Positions 19,909 to 32,400 are shown, numbered from the stretch's first letter. The stretch is 64,000 nucleotides of DNA from Anthoceros angustus (GCA_010909165.1 MU008169.1:558001-622000); one strand, 5' to 3'. Made by a program: numbers and translations. Notes: generated by a model not told the origin, from the sequence alone.

Positions 19909-21163
19909 TTACATATGAGAAGCCTGAACAAGAGCAAGTCCCACCTGTCGCTTGTTCTTGTGCCTCTTGTTCTTGTGCTTGACATGATTGTCAGCCGGTG
20001 TTTCGATTTGCGTTTCCATGACCGTCTCTACTAAGTTAAATGCCAACCTCCTCTCCAAAGAAATGGGATCTTCCTCCTCCTCAACTGGTGTTCCAACCAA
20101 AGTATCTGCTGATGGACATCAAGTATCCATGTAAGTGCGACCTAGCCATTCAGGAAAAAGCAATCAAGTAAAATATACACTTACCGGCTCGCACTGACCG
20201 AGCATCCCAGAACTCAGGCATCCTTTCCACCGAATTATGTGCCCCCCATCGAGCCTCTACCTTACTTGGTTCCCTGCCCCATATCTTCCGAAATCTCTCA
20301 GCAAATTTGTCGATGCCTGCTCGGCCAAAAGGATTTGTAGGCGGGCTGCGTGCTTCATGATCGAGCTCCACCGCTCGTTGTTGTGGCCTTGGCCACTCCC
20401 CGTTGCCCCGCTCGTATTTTGTGCATGCCCACTTCACGGCCTTATCCCAGGCTTCCTCAGTCAGAGACGATGGCTTGGGAGCCACCTCCCCACGTTCTCT
20501 CAAATCCCTGGCTGCCCTCTTCAACTTTAGCCGAAGTGAAAAATTCCGGCCTATCTGCGCGCTAGAAAATTTGTGCTTCAAAAGCTCTCGGTTTGTCACA
20601 GCGGGAAACTCCCTGGTCACTATCCCCATTAGCTCCTCCCTTAGCTGCATTGCATGTGATGTCCAAGGCTTCAAGATTATAAGCCGGCTGACACACAAAT
20701 CCAGAATGTGCTTTTCCAAATCTAGCTTCGTCTGTCCCAAGACTCCGCCCGTCACATCATCACGGTCTCCTTGCGATGGTGCACCGGATCCCTCCTCAGC
20801 ACAAACCCTCACTAACAATGCCTGTATCACTGGCACTCCATGTGTCCTAACCAAGGAACGAACTATGTCTACAGGTGCATATGGACGAAGAATTTCATGG
20901 AGAGCCAACATCATTGGGGTGGCCTGCACTGCTGTTTTCCCTCCACGTTCCTTGTAGTTCTTGCCCCACTGTGCATCCAATCCAACTTGCTCCTCTTCGT
21001 TCCCCTCACAATCCTCCCCTTCATCATCCTCAGAATTAGAATCTGCATCATGTTCCTCAGAACTAGCTGAGGTTTGTGGCATGTGCTCCTTTGACTCACC
21101 AGAATCAGAGCACTCCATTTCCTCCAAGAGCCCTTCCCCATTCTCCCTCCATGTCCCAGCCAT
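19909..21163 (-). CDS. CACTA second protein (TNPA-like position), two exons
   Basis: Exon 1 runs from the ATG at 21163 to 20185, with a good donor (GTAAGTG); exon 2 is 20105-19909 with a GCAG acceptor, joined in frame through an Asp codon. The product is about 390 residues. It has a strongly acidic N-terminus (SEEHDADSNSEDDEGEDCEG) and a central part with KHILDLCVSRLIILKPW. A basic stretch follows (RNFSLRLKLKRAARDLRERG), then WDKAVKWACTKYERGNGEWP, and a Lys-rich tail (KHKNKRHKNKRQ). I do not recognise the family. It lies downstream of, and on the same strand as, the CACTA transposase, where En/Spm elements carry their DNA-binding accessory gene, so that role is inferred from position. The frame is intact. 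Confidence 0.6.
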
Positions 21164-21607
21164 TCTTGTGAAAGAGCCCACAAAACCATGCAGACAGAAA
21201 ACTGAAATAGTTCATGGACCCGAGCAGGATGGGTGGTTCCCCGGCGCACCCCATGTTCAAAATCCAGCTACGAAAAGGCGCCAAATGCAAAGTCTGGTCG
21301 TGAGCTTTCAGAAGACAGACAGCTAGGCATGGTTGCGAAGTCATCACGACTCAACAACTGAAACACCCATATGACGTCTTACCCGTTTTTGCAATCTCTT
21401 ACTTGTGATGAGTATTCCATGGTCTCTGTCCGGACCCGGTCCGATGATTGGGCTCCAAAGCTCAGCACCACGACCAGCACAATGCACTGGGCGCAAATCA
21501 AGGGCTTGTTGGCGGAGGGATTTTTAGATGCGCATGCCACGGACATCTCCTCAAGTCCTCGGGGTTCCATGGAGCAGAAAGGAACAAACAATCATAGCAC
21601 CTCAACC

Positions 21608-22500
21608 TCAGCCAAAGCACAATGCCTTTAACAGCGTCTGTTCTAAAAGGGGTTTCTCCTGAAACCCCTTTTGGCACACGGACGTTTCCGGACCCCTTCT
21701 TCGCACACGAGGGAAATCCGTGACCGAATCACTTTTTGTATTTCTCCCATGACAGTCACCCGCAAACATTTCAATTTTTGGTGCGATACACGATATGGGA
21801 CATTCTCGCATCGAAATTACGAGAGAAAACCATCGAGACATTCACGATCGCTTTTTCCTTCGGGACCATGCTATTTGTGCACAAACTTCTTGGCCAAGAC
21901 TCACATTTAAATGCCTACCGCTTGACATCGGTCTATGTTTCTAGCTAGTTTGGCGAATGTTGTCTTTCCGTCCTGGACGACGATGTCATCGTTCTCTTGC
22001 GCCCGCTATGGATCGTGAATAGCAAGAGGAAGGGCTGCTTTCTCCACCTTGGGACTCGCCAAAGCACAATGCCTTAATATGTCTGACTAAAAGGGTTTCT
22101 CCCGAAACCCCTTTGGCACACGGACGCTTCCGGACCCCTTCGGCTACGTGAAATCCGCCTGGAATCGGCCTTTTTGTATTTCTCCCATGACAGTCACCCG
22201 CAAACATTTCAATTTTTGGTGCGATACGATATGGGACATTACGCATCGAAATTACGAGAAAACCATCGAGACATTCACGATCGCTTTTTCCTTGTGGCCA
22301 TGCTATTTGTGCACAAACATGCGCACTCACATTCGCTTGATCTCCAACAGTTGACATCGGTCTATGTTTCTAGCTAGTTTGGCGAATGTTGTCTTTCCGT
22401 CCTGGACGACGATGTCATCGTTCTCTTGCGGTTTGCGGATCGTAAATAGCAAGAGGAAGATATGGCGTTTCTCCACCTTGGGACTCGCCAAACCCAAACG
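21608..22500. repeat. Tandem duplication at the left end of the 11.9-kb element
   Basis: 21,610-21,990 and 22,060-22,440 are diverged copies at an offset of about 450 bp. Shared words include GCCAAAGCACAATGCCTT, GGGTTTCTCC, CCCATGACAGTCACCCGCAA and TTTCTAGCTAGTTTGGCGAA. The first copy contains the terminal inverted repeat; the second has a degenerate version of it. The true left end is therefore ambiguous. Confidence 0.75.
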
Positions 22501-23008
22501 TCTCCGGATGTTGGTTGTCCCAAGTAGTCGCTTTCTTACGGTCTTAGCTCTTCTTTTCCCTTCGTGTTCTTAGGGTTATCTGACCTTTTGCCATCTTCTC
22601 CTTCTTCTTGGCCCCGTGATTGACTCAAGTCTTGAAGGTCGATGGGTGCGCATGTTCCTTGAACCAAGTGTAGCGTTGCCACAGGCTTAGCGATCTCCCC
22701 GCCATCTCTTTGGCAAAACCGGATGTCACGTTTGTGTGGTTTGGTGGTCAACTCTTCCTCGTCAGTAGGAAACACTTCATGGCACATGTCACTGTTCGAT
22801 GAATATTGTGCTCCTGTTCTTGGTCAACAATACGGTTCCTCCCTTCGAATGCCGCAAGTATTCCACTCCGCTTCCGAGCATCCATCTATAACCCATTCCC
22901 TCTTTACGTGAATAGGTCATATAGCGTGACCATCAACCCTATTGGCTTTTGGTAAGGAGAAACAACATGGCCATCGTTGGACACATTCAAAAGTTTCTTC
23001 ACGATGCG

Positions 23009-24298
23009 CTATGTCGAATAAACGCAGCATTGCTCCAATCTCTGCACTATTGGACAATGCACGCACTTCCTCATATCTTCAACGATTGGGTGAACACCAT
23101 ACCCCGTCATGTACTCATCTCGTAAAGTCCTCGTCCAGACCAAATTGTCTTTCTCCCGGACCATTGTATAAACCCCCTTTTCACACCATTTTCGTGCATT
23201 TGGACATCGCATCAGTCGGTCCATGCATAAATATCACGCGGAAAGTCTTGCATTCGTGATTGTCATGAATCCATCCATTATCTTCTCCAAATCCTCACAT
23301 GTCATCTCCTTATCCCATGTCTCCGATAAATTGCCCCTTGGTAAATCGACGACCAACGACTTGTATTCTCTTTTCCCCAAGTAGGCAGCCATTTCACGAA
23401 TATCACCGGTTATTACACAGTAGCGGACCTTTGCTTGCTTTTGAACATGGAAAATGTCTAGTTTGCGTCGTTGTCTTCCTTGACTCTCTGCAAATCTTCC
23501 ACCCTCTTCCAATTTCTTGCCGCATTGATGTGCTCTTTGAAGCTATCGGGTATCATCTTCTCTTTGTACTCTTTACTGCTTGATTATGCGCAGGATGGAG
23601 ACGTTCATAGGTGAACATGAGAAAACTAGTTTGCGACTTGCTAACTCGGCGGACATACTTACAATGTGATCAAACACCGGTTGAAATTTCGCTATATCTT
23701 ACGGTGTTGAGTGCCTCGGATATTCTCTCAACTTCGCAAATGAATTGCACCTCGGTCGAGCAAAATCATGCGGATGACATTCAACTTGGCCTTCGTTATC
23801 CACGTTTTCATGCCGCTATTGGACAATGCACGCACTTCCTCATATCTTCAGATGGGTGAACACCATACCCCACGTCATGTACTCAGATTCTCGTAAAGTC
23901 CTCGTCCGAGACCAAATTGTCTTTCTCCCGGACCATTGTATAAACCCCCTTTTCACACCATTTTCGTGCATTTGGACATCCGCATCAGTCGGTCCATGCA
24001 TAAATATCACGCGGAAAGTCTTGCATTCGGTGATTGTCATGAATCCATCCATTATCTTCTCCAAATCCTCACATGTCATCTCCTTATCCCATGTCTCCGA
24101 TAAATTGCCCCTTGGTAAATCGGCGACCAACGACTTGTATTCTCTTTTCCCCAAGTAGGCAGCCATTTCACGAATATCACGGTTATTACAGTAGCGGACC
24201 TTTGCTTGCTTTTGAACATGGAAAATGTCTAGTTTGCGTCGTTGTCTTCCTCTGACTCTCTCGCAAATCTTCCACCCTCTTCCAATTTCTTGCCGCAT
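23009..24298 (-). pseudogene. Possible DNA-methyltransferase-like module, tandemly duplicated and broken
   Basis: Two minus-strand frames (23,512-23,009 in pieces; 24,298-23,840) encode the same sequence at an offset of about 765 bp. Shared blocks are RRKLDIFHVQKQAKVRYC, DIREMAAYLGKREYKSLV, DLPRGNLSETWDKEMTCEDL, EKIMDGFMTIT, VIFMHGPTDADVQMHENG and KRGFIQWSGRK. The order [V/A]DLPRGN...WDKEMT followed by a hydrophobic VIFMHG strand resembles motif IV (DPPYG...WD) and the next strand of N6/N4 DNA methyltransferases. The resemblance is weak and the usual Pro-Pro-aromatic is not present. Both copies have frame breaks. A third partial copy of the neighbouring DNA lies at 24,800-24,960. It could instead be an unrelated transposon protein. 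Confidence 0.4.
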
Positions 24299-25006
24299 TG
24301 ATGTGCTCTTTGAAGCTATCGGGTATCATCTTCTCTTTGTACTCTTCACCTTGATTATACGCAGGATGGAGACGTTCATAGGTCGAACATGAAGGCAGTG
24401 CAAACTAGTTTGCGACTTGCTAACTCGGCGATGATGTACTTACAATGTGATCAAACACCGGTTGAAATTTCGCTATATCTTCCGTGTTGAGTGCCTCGGA
24501 TATTCTCGCTCAACTTCGCAAATGAATTGCACCTCACCCGAGCAAAATCGTCGGATGACATTCAACTTGGCCTTCGTTATCCACGTTTTCATGCCGCTCA
24601 CGGTCAACTCGCCTTGAATCACTTTCTCCAACGACATATCCTTTCACCGCTTCACCGAGGCATGCCTGAAAACTCTCAATTGGTCGCATGCATTGGCTTT
24701 ATCATCAAATTTGGATCCCGCAATGCCGGCTCGTATCCGGCCCCCACGCTTTGATTTCCCCTCTTGCTGCCTTTCTTCCGGTTACCTTGCTCGACGGCGC
24801 ATGTGCCACAATGTGATCAAACACCGGTTGAAATTTCGCTATATCTTACGGTGTTGAGTGCCTCGGATATTCTCTCAACTTCGCAAATGAATTGCACCTC
24901 GGTCGAGCAAAATCATGCGGATGACATTCAACTTCTTGGCCTTCGTTATCCACGCTCACGGTCAACTCGCCTTGAATCACTTTCTCCGGTATGACGCATA
25001 ATCCTT

Positions 25007-26384
25007 TCACACTTCACAGGCATGCCAGAAAACTCTCCAATTGGTCGCATGCATTGGCTTTATAATCAAATTTGGATCCCGCACTGCTGGCTCTGTATCC
25101 GGGCCCCCACGTTTTGATTTCCCCCTCTTGCTGCCTTTCTTCCGGTTACCTTGCTCGGGAAGCTCACCCCTCTCCCAAAGATCGAAAACCTCGTCCACCC
25201 GTGTCCACACATGAGGCGGGACACTAGCAATGCATAGCACGGCAGTTTTCTGGTCGACAAGTCGCTGCATTTCTTCCCGATCTGATGCGTCGCCGATGAC
25301 GCCTAGCATCCGATATAGATTGTACTTCCAATCCATTGTAATGCTAATACCCTCTTAGCGATTTTCATTTCATCGTGAATATACGGACTTGCTCAATGAA
25401 AGACATCCTCTTAGAAATGCCTTGACATTGTGATCGTGGCCGACACGCATCTGCACAGGTTAAGCATATATATGAGCTTCCATATCGGAAGTGTGAGTTC
25501 TCCGGGTCTTCTGCGTCGTTGGAAGCATAGAAGCCGTGGTTCCCACCAATACTCCCATGGTGTCTGCTGCCTTTTCAACTTGTCTTTGTCAAAGACCTCT
25601 CACGCACTCCTTGGATCGATCATACATAGCAGGAAGTACTCCCTCTTGCAGGGTCCCTTTTAATTTCCGGAGAAGATGTTTTCCCCATGATTCATCCACT
25701 CTTGGATCGGCGTCACGAGTAATGTAGTCTGCGCTTCTCAACTTGGTGATGGCAACCATATCCGTATGCGGAATGCACCTCTTTTGTCTTGACTCTCGAA
25801 TTTGATGTAACGGGTCCTTATCTTTGTTGGGCTCGCTCCACTCACGTTGTCGTCGGCCTGACTTTGGTGATGGCGACGTCGCTGGTGTCTCGTCAATGTC
25901 ATTACTCCTTCCTCTTTTTCCTGCTTTTGGTTTACCTTTCGTCCTTGCAGGTGAAACTGGAACATCCGCGTCTACCTCCTTCGAGGTTGGTTGTACACGG
26001 GCTCGCTCCTTCACAGATTCTTTGACCCTACTGTCCAAACTTTGTAGAAGCTGCTGGGCATCGTCCAATGCATGGCGATTCTTCGGGACATTTGACGAAC
26101 GTTTTGAGCCCCCCTCGCTATGTATATCCTCTCTGTTGTTGTCGTGGGCTTCAACTCGCCGGTTGTATGCATCTCTTCGTCCTCAACATCTTCATTTGCG
26201 GTTTCATGCTCTTCATATTCGCACTATCGTCATCCGAATATCTATACTGCTGGCAAGTACCTCTGTTTCTGTTCCATTGAATCGTCATCGAATTTCCCAT
26301 ATTGGAGCGGTGATGGCGGTGCTTTGGTGGTGGTTCTGAGCTTTTCCTAGCCTCTCCATCGCTATCTCGGAGGATCGCTTTCAA
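25007..26384 (-). other. Minus-strand transposon frames, basic and unrecognised
   Basis: Three frames in a row: 26,384-26,151, 26,068-25,589 and 25,336-25,007. The middle one has a Lys/Arg-rich nuclear-type stretch (TKGKPKAGKRGRSND), then DPLHQIRESRQKR and ADPRVDESWGKHLLRKLKG. The last has WTRVDEVFDLWERGELPEQG followed by KKGSKRGKSKRG. They lie upstream of, and on the same strand as, the methyltransferase-like module and may be its N-terminal part. No family recognised; frame breaks separate them. Confidence 0.45.
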
Positions 26385-26542
26385 GCTTGTTCGCCATCTT
26401 CATCATCATCAACCCGAACTATTTCTTTTGGACAACGCCAAAGATAGTCCCGAATATGCATCACAAAGACAACCACGCCTCCATTAACCGGATGCATCAA
26501 CCGAAACATCCTTTGTTGACGGTACACAAAGGCGGGCACCGG

Positions 26543-27295
26543 TCCTCGCGCGCACTGCGCGCGCGCGCGCGCATGCGCGCATGCGCACAAGTGCGCGCAT
26601 GCGCACAAGTGCGCGCATGCGCGCACAAGTGCGCGCCGCAAGCATGCGCGCTTGTGCGCGCGCGTCCGTGCGCACTGCGCGCACTGCGCGCACAGTGCGC
26701 GCGCGCGCATGCGCGCATGCGCGCCTCGCATGCGCGCAGCGCGCGCGTGCGGCGCGCGCACTGCGCGCGCGCGCATGCGCGCACAAGTGCGCGCGCGCGC
26801 ATGCGGCGCTGCGCGCACTGTGCGCCTCCTCATGCGCGCATGCGGCGCCATGGCGGCGTGCGCGCACGGCGCGCGCGCACTTGCGCGCAGGCGCGTGCGG
26901 CGCAAGGCGGGCACGGCCCCTCGCCCCCGCACTTCCGGACGGACGGGTCGCATGCGCACAAGCGCGCGCACAAGTGCGCGCACAAGTGCGCGCGCTGCGC
27001 GCACAAGTGCGCGCGCGACGATGCGCGCATGCGGCGCATGCTCGTGCGCGCACAAGTGCGCGCAAGTGCGCGCGCGCGTGCGGCGCGCGCATGCGCGCGC
27101 ACGTGCCAGGCGCGCATGCGGCGCACTAGTGCGCGCGCGCGCGCGCATGCGCGCGCGCATGCGCACAAGTGCGCCGCGGGGTCCTCGCATGCGCGCGCGC
27201 TGCGCGCACTGCGCGCGCGCGCGGCCCATGCGCGCAAGTGCGCGTGATGCGCGGCGTGCGCGCGCGGCGCAAGTGCGCGCCGGGTTCTCATGGTA
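26543..27295. repeat. GCGCGC-rich array (alternating purine-pyrimidine)
   Basis: About 750 bp of units such as GCGCGCATGCGCGCACAAGT and GCGCACTGCGCGCGC. Almost every step alternates purine and pyrimidine, CpG density is extreme, and short palindromes (GCGCGC, TGCGCA, GCATGC) are everywhere. Frames of over 200 codons on both strands here are by-products of the repeat (Arg/Ala/Cys/His only). It interrupts the minus-strand transposon frames: readable sequence is found on both sides. Confidence 0.95.
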
Positions 27296-28480
27296 CCCGG
27301 TGCGGCGCGCGCCGATGCATCTCCCACAGGCTGCGGTGATGGTGCAATCACGAAAAAGTGGGTGATCGATTCTCTTCGTCTACATACCTTGTCACTTGTC
27401 ATGGCGGCGTCCAGTCCACTTCGCAGGTCTTGGGTATTGCATCGCCTTGGAATCAGCTTGTCCGCACTCAATACCCGGTGTGATGTGATTAGAATTCCTC
27501 AAAAGAACTTCTCCTCATTGTGCATATCAAGAGTTTGATTACGCATTGCGGCGGACTTCATACTTCCAAGCCCATAGAATGTACCCAACCACAATCTTGT
27601 CCTCAACGCATCCATATACCCGTTCACCCAGGCGGGATGGGATCAAAATTCTCCTGTGTAGAGTCGGTTCCTTCTTCATGTATGCACCATTCCTTGTCCG
27701 GTAGCCCATACGATAGATCTGCAAATCTCGATCACATTTTTCTCACCAGAGAAAGGATTCTCCAATGTGGTCCAGCACAATCCGATATCATCGAAAAATT
27801 TTGATGCCTGTCATCCGGCCTGATGCTCCTTGCTTGGCTTGGGCCTCGTGTGATGTCCCTTGTGAAGGCCCACTCTTCCTATCGGATGCTCCTTGTGGGA
27901 GGAGAGTCGACTTTACGGTGATGGTGCGGATGTTGGTGGTTCATGACCACCACCGAACCTCCTCTGCACTCTTCCGCTTCCTAAGCTCGCCCTTCGACAT
28001 TGGCTTGTCCTTTTGCGTTTTGGAGGTTTGGGCTGAGGTTGAGGCTCTACAAAGTTGGCCTGTTTTGCACGCACTTGCCCCTGTGGGATGGACATGTCAG
28101 TCAACCGCAGATGCACACGTCAAGCATTAGAGGAAAACGGAGGCACCCAACCATGCGGAAAGAATGGAATGTTGAAGTTGTCTTCATTTCATGAAACAAG
28201 CCAAATTATAGATCCGAAACCGCTATTTCGGGCTCCCTTTACGAAGGCTCTTCTTCACAAGCCTTCTTCTTCACAGCTCCTTTCCCGCCACAAACGCGAC
28301 ACTCAAAGACAACCAAGCAAGGCATGCCACAAGCAAACACGGGTGCCTTCCACCCAAGCACCAAGGCTCACCCAAACACGGGTGCCTTTCACACCAAGCA
28401 CCAAGGGTGCATAACATAAGCGCCGCACGACACACAGCCGCACCACACCAACACGCGACAGGGTTTTGTCACCACATTTT
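27296..28480 (-). other. Minus-strand transposon frames upstream of the GC array
   Basis: Frame 27,724-27,539 includes KKEPTLHRRILIPSRLGERV and VVGYILWAWKYEVRRNA. Frame 28,116-27,913 is Pro/Lys-rich with PQPQPKPPKRKRTSQCRR. The piece 27,471-27,330 (SADKLIPRRCNTQDLRSG) follows in another frame. They look like parts of one decayed protein continuing through the GC array to 26.4 kb. No domain can be named. Confidence 0.4.
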
Positions 28481-29400
28481 GCATACATGTCACAACCGCA
28501 GATGCACACGTCGAAGACTACACAGCGACGCTGCGCTCAACCAGCCACCGATTCAAAGCACACAACTCATGCCCAACACGCGGATTCCTTGTCACGAGAG
28601 ACCTCAAGTCGCAGATGCACATGGGAGATGCACATGGAGATGCACGCCTCAAGCGCCTCTTGGCCAAGCTGTCAAAACGCCGCAATCGCTCAAGCAAGGC
28701 ATGTCGCCGCAGATTCGCATCGAAAACGCGGATTCCTTGTCAGAGACCCTCAAGTCGCAGATGCATGGGAGATGCACGCAAGAGCACCGAAGTCGCCCAC
28801 CGCGCGCTTCTCCTCTCACATGTGCGCATCCACCACGATTCTCGCAACCGCGGATGCCTTGTGTCCGAAAACGCCGCAATCGCTCAAGCAAGAGGGCACC
28901 AGAACGCTATGTCTTCCCTATGTCGCTGCTCAACCAGCCACCGATTCAAAGCACACAACTCATGCCCAACGCGGATTCCTTGTCACGGAGACCCTCAAGT
29001 CGCAGATGCACATGGGAGATGCACGCTGCAGAGCACACGAAGTCGCCCACCGCGCGCTCTTCCTATCTCACATGTGCGCATCCCCACGATTCTCGTGCAA
29101 AACCGCGGATGCCTTGTGTTGAAAACGCCGCAATCGCTCAAGCAAGGCGGACACCGAGCGCTTGCGGTCTTCCTATGTCGCTGCGCTCAACCAGCCACCG
29201 ATTCAAAGCACAACAACTCACCGATTCCTTGTCAGAGACCCTCAAGTCGCATGGGAGATGCCGCCAGCACGAAGTCGCCCAGCAGCGGCAGCGCTCTCAC
29301 ATGTGCACGATTGTCAGCGGATGCCTTGTGTCGACTCAAGCCGCACCGCGCGCTCGCAGTGCTCAACCAGCAAGCGCATGCCCTAAGCGCGATGCAAAAT
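28480..29400 (+). repeat. Complex tandem repeat, units of about 200-260 bp
   Basis: A composite unit recurs three to four times: CAACCAGCCACCGATTCAAA (near 28,538, 28,931, 29,189), GGATTCCTTGTCA (28,580, 28,732, 28,973, and degenerate at 29,222), CTCAAGTCGCAGATGCA and AACGCCGCAATCGCTCAAGC (28,676, 28,870, 29,126). Units vary by insertion and deletion. Open frames here follow the repeat and are not convincing genes. Confidence 0.85.
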
Positions 29401-30850
29401 CTCCTGCAGCTCAAGTGGTTATAATGGTTAGTTACGTTAAGTTTGGTTAAGAAAGTTGATGTTACTTAGGCGGAAGGAATCTCAAACTTGCCTAACCGTG
29501 GGTTAACTAAGGTTGAAGGTTAGGTTAGGGTTTCCGTTATAGCCCTTATTTCAAGCGAACGCTTTGGTAATTAACATTGGCGGCTACTATAACGGGTTAA
29601 ACCCGCCACCATAATCATGTATGCATATTTTAACGTTCAAACAGATGGACAAACTCCATAGTACGCAGCACTTCTTCGTCTCATAGTTGCGGACCGGTGC
29701 TCCGTTTGAAGGAGCGGTGAAATGCAGCGCTTCTCCATCCTACTCGTGCGGTCGGAGTCGGGCGAATGGAAACCATGTGGCACATCTGAAAATGTTTCAC
29801 GAATTGATGTTTTTCAGTGCATCGCCTTCGTGTGCGTCGTGCGGAAGATTGAGAAGGTGACAATCATGGACACCACTCCAGCATGGAAGGCATCGGAAGG
29901 TCTCATCGATACAACTCCGTTGAAGAAGGGAGAGGAGGTAGGCCAAGCATTCGGATACCACGCCAAATCCGGACATTAGGAGCAGTGAAGATGGAATGCG
30001 GGAAATTGTTTCTTCATCGCTCCATGGAGGAGGTCGGAATGATGGGACCGAATTTTGCGGGAAGGAGGATGCGGCAACACCGCAGGTGGCATCCAGCCGA
30101 GCCTTTCACAGAATCCTCGAGTCCACATTGTCCGGTGAAGCGTAGACATTATCCAAGCCGAGATTGAAGAGGACCATGAATGCGGCGTTGAAGAAATACA
30201 CAACGCATGGTCTTCGCATTGTCAGAAGCGCAGTTGTTTCTTTGCAATTGGGAAAGAAGAATATAGAGAGCCTCGGATATCGCTTCAGGATTGCCTCGAA
30301 ACGGGGAAATATATTTGCAAGGATTGCTCGAGGTAGAACAAGCAACCTATCTTGGTATAATGTTCTCAATTTTCTCCGGAGACAACAGTTGCAATGTTGT
30401 GTCAAGTTTCGGAAAAGTGTTACGCATTGGATGGCGGAGGTATGAACATTTGAAGCAGTACTAACGAACACACCATGGTCATCGAATTGAAGTTCCAAGG
30501 ACGCCCAATCAAGATCATGTTCGGAATGCATTGCTTGGATGGAAAAGTTTTTCAAGCTAACTGACGCATGCCCAATGTTTGTTTTTAACTTGCCGATTCA
30601 TATACCAAAGGAGAGATATTCCGGGACTACAAGCGGGAGGTTTCAAGAGCTGGGTTGACCAACGTCTCTCATTCTCACCGCCTTATGGAAGAAACATTTT
30701 CCAAAAGTGAAGATACCAAAAGTGTAGTCGTTTTCAAAATCGTCCAATGCGAAGCGTTGAAGAATATCGAGATGACCAGAACCGACAAGAACAAGGTATT
30801 TCATATCCGAGTTTCCTTTTGACTTCCATGGAATCATGAGCACTCAGTGC
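29401..30850. other. Transposon interior without a confident gene
   Basis: 29,401-29,640 has TTAGGTTAGGGTTT-like and AACCCGCC words. Short frames follow on both strands (for example plus 30,164-30,445, Arg/Lys-rich). They may be decayed upstream parts of the plus-strand transposase at 31.5 kb, but I recognise no motif. Confidence 0.4.
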
Positions 30851-30867
30851 CTCTTGTCTCGTGCTTG

Positions 30868-31165
30868 TTCTGCGGTGCGCGCGCACCGCCAGGCGAAGCG
30901 TGCGCTGGCTCGCGCATTCACAACAGGAGGTAGCGAGCGGAAGGAAATGGGGTGCGCGCGACTTGTGCGCGCTCCCATCAGTGCGCATTTGTGCGCGATC
31001 GGTGCGCGCACTTGCGCGCGCCGCCTGGCTGCTCTTACGCGCGGCGGTGCGCGACTTGTGCGCGCATTTGTGCGCGCATTTGTGCGCGCATCGCGCCGCG
31101 GTCGTCATCAGTGGGTCCATGCGCTGCGCGCGCATTTGTGCGCGCACGGTGCGGTCGGGTCCATG
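30868..31165. repeat. Second GCGCGC-type array
   Basis: Units such as TGTGCGCGCATTTGTGCGCG and GTGCGCGCACTTGCGCGC, related in type to the larger array at 26.5-27.3 kb but more diluted. A further short patch with GTGCGCGCACAAGT occurs at 33,150-33,200. All three lie in the same transposon. Confidence 0.85.
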
Positions 31166-31499
31166 CGGCCGTCGCGAGACCAAGGACAACGTTCGACCAA
31201 GTGATCCATTTTGTCGTGAGAGGTCCATGAGCGGCATCTTCGTCAACATCGGTCGGCGATCCGGCGGGGCGACTAAAACTTGCAAAACATCGTTTGAAGT
31301 GTAAAGGCCGAGCAAATACATTGGTATGGCGATAGACGGATGGACCAAAGCAAGGCGGAGCTCCACATTTTCTGCCTCAAAGGATTTTGCGATGGTCTCA
31401 TCCGGTCCATGTTGTGGGTTGTTTGGTATACAACAACATTATGAAGACCGGTGTATGTGAACTTCCGAATATTGAAGCAGCGCCAACTTAACTATTCAT

Positions 31500-32400
31500 A
31501 TCATCCGGGATGTTATTCTCACATATGAGATGGTTACGCGAAGACGTTTTACTTGCAACCTGGACAACACGGCGGAGAAAACAAGAATATGTTGTTGTTT
31601 GCATACTTGAGTATGCTTGTCGAGAAGCGGGTCTTGATAAGGTGAAGGTGGGCTTCCTTCTTGTCGGGCACACACATGATGCATTGACCAAATGTTCTCG
31701 TGCTTTTCTAAAAGCCTCGTGCACAAAAAGCAATGTCACTCGAAACCCTTATGAGTTTGCTTCATCGCTTATACACCCAATCCAAGTGAAAATGGTTTAG
31801 GTGGCCGATTTGAGCTTTCGGCCCAATGGGATGGGTAAAAGAGGACACGAGATGCGTGTAAGGAATTTGCACAATCATAGTTATCGACATCAATTCAAAA
31901 TTTCAAGGGAAGAAAGAGTGCCCTTATATGATTCTTCGTGGCAAGGCACTTTCTACTTGTTCACATTGGGAACCGTTGGAGGGTTTGGAGTTCCTTGAGA
32001 ATACAGAAGCAGATATAAGGGGCGCCTTTATGTCCACTTCAAGCGCATGGCAAACCTGGGCCGACGCATAAATCATTGGACCATTAGGAAAGCCTCGAAG
32101 AACCGATGCAAAAATATCTATCTCCGGAAGACAAAGTATGGTGGAACTCGGGCATCACGATCGATATTTGCGACAAAATCGGAGGAGGAGTCCATCGAGA
32201 TCTTCAAAAGCATGGGAGTGGTACACAGGGGGCGGTGGCGGAACTTAAATCCCATCGACGTTCGGATGTCTTTGTCATTCGGCTCGATTCGCGAACCACC
32301 GCAGCGTCACATGTATGTCGGAATTTTAGGCCACGGGAGCGCGGCCATCGAGTTGGCGAGATTCGATGGAGATGTGTCCGAGATCGACGAGGCCATATGA
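31500..32400 (+). pseudogene. Transposase-like gene with GHTH motif (DUF7869-like), decayed
   Basis: Pieces in different frames reconstruct a recognisable order. At 31,558-31,630 there is LDNTAE followed, after a one-base shift, by NKNMLLFAYLSMLVEKR. Next come KVGFLLVGHTHD (31,650-31,680), NPYEFASSLIHPIQ (about 31,755), and VRNLHNHSYRHQFKISREE with a W-rich end (31,860-31,960). This resembles the [LQ]DN...NKN and VGFL.VGHTHEDID region of transposase-like proteins that Pfam groups as DUF7869, which are abundant in repeats of early-diverging plants and animals; the assignment is from memory of that motif. Several frameshifts make it non-functional. It is the best candidate for the enzyme that moved the 11.9-kb element. 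Confidence 0.55.

Noticed and set aside
26381-27247. Open frames of 282 and 286 codons on both strands
   Set aside because: They are translations of the GCGCGC array (Arg/Ala/Cys/His repeats) with no complexity or domain.
22000-29400. CRISPR-like repeat-spacer arrays
   Set aside because: The repeats here are contiguous tandem or degenerate units without uniform spacers, and the DNA is from a plant nucleus.
29500-29535. GGTTAGGTTAGGGTTT as an interstitial telomere
   Set aside because: Only two to three imperfect units within a transposon; too short to support.
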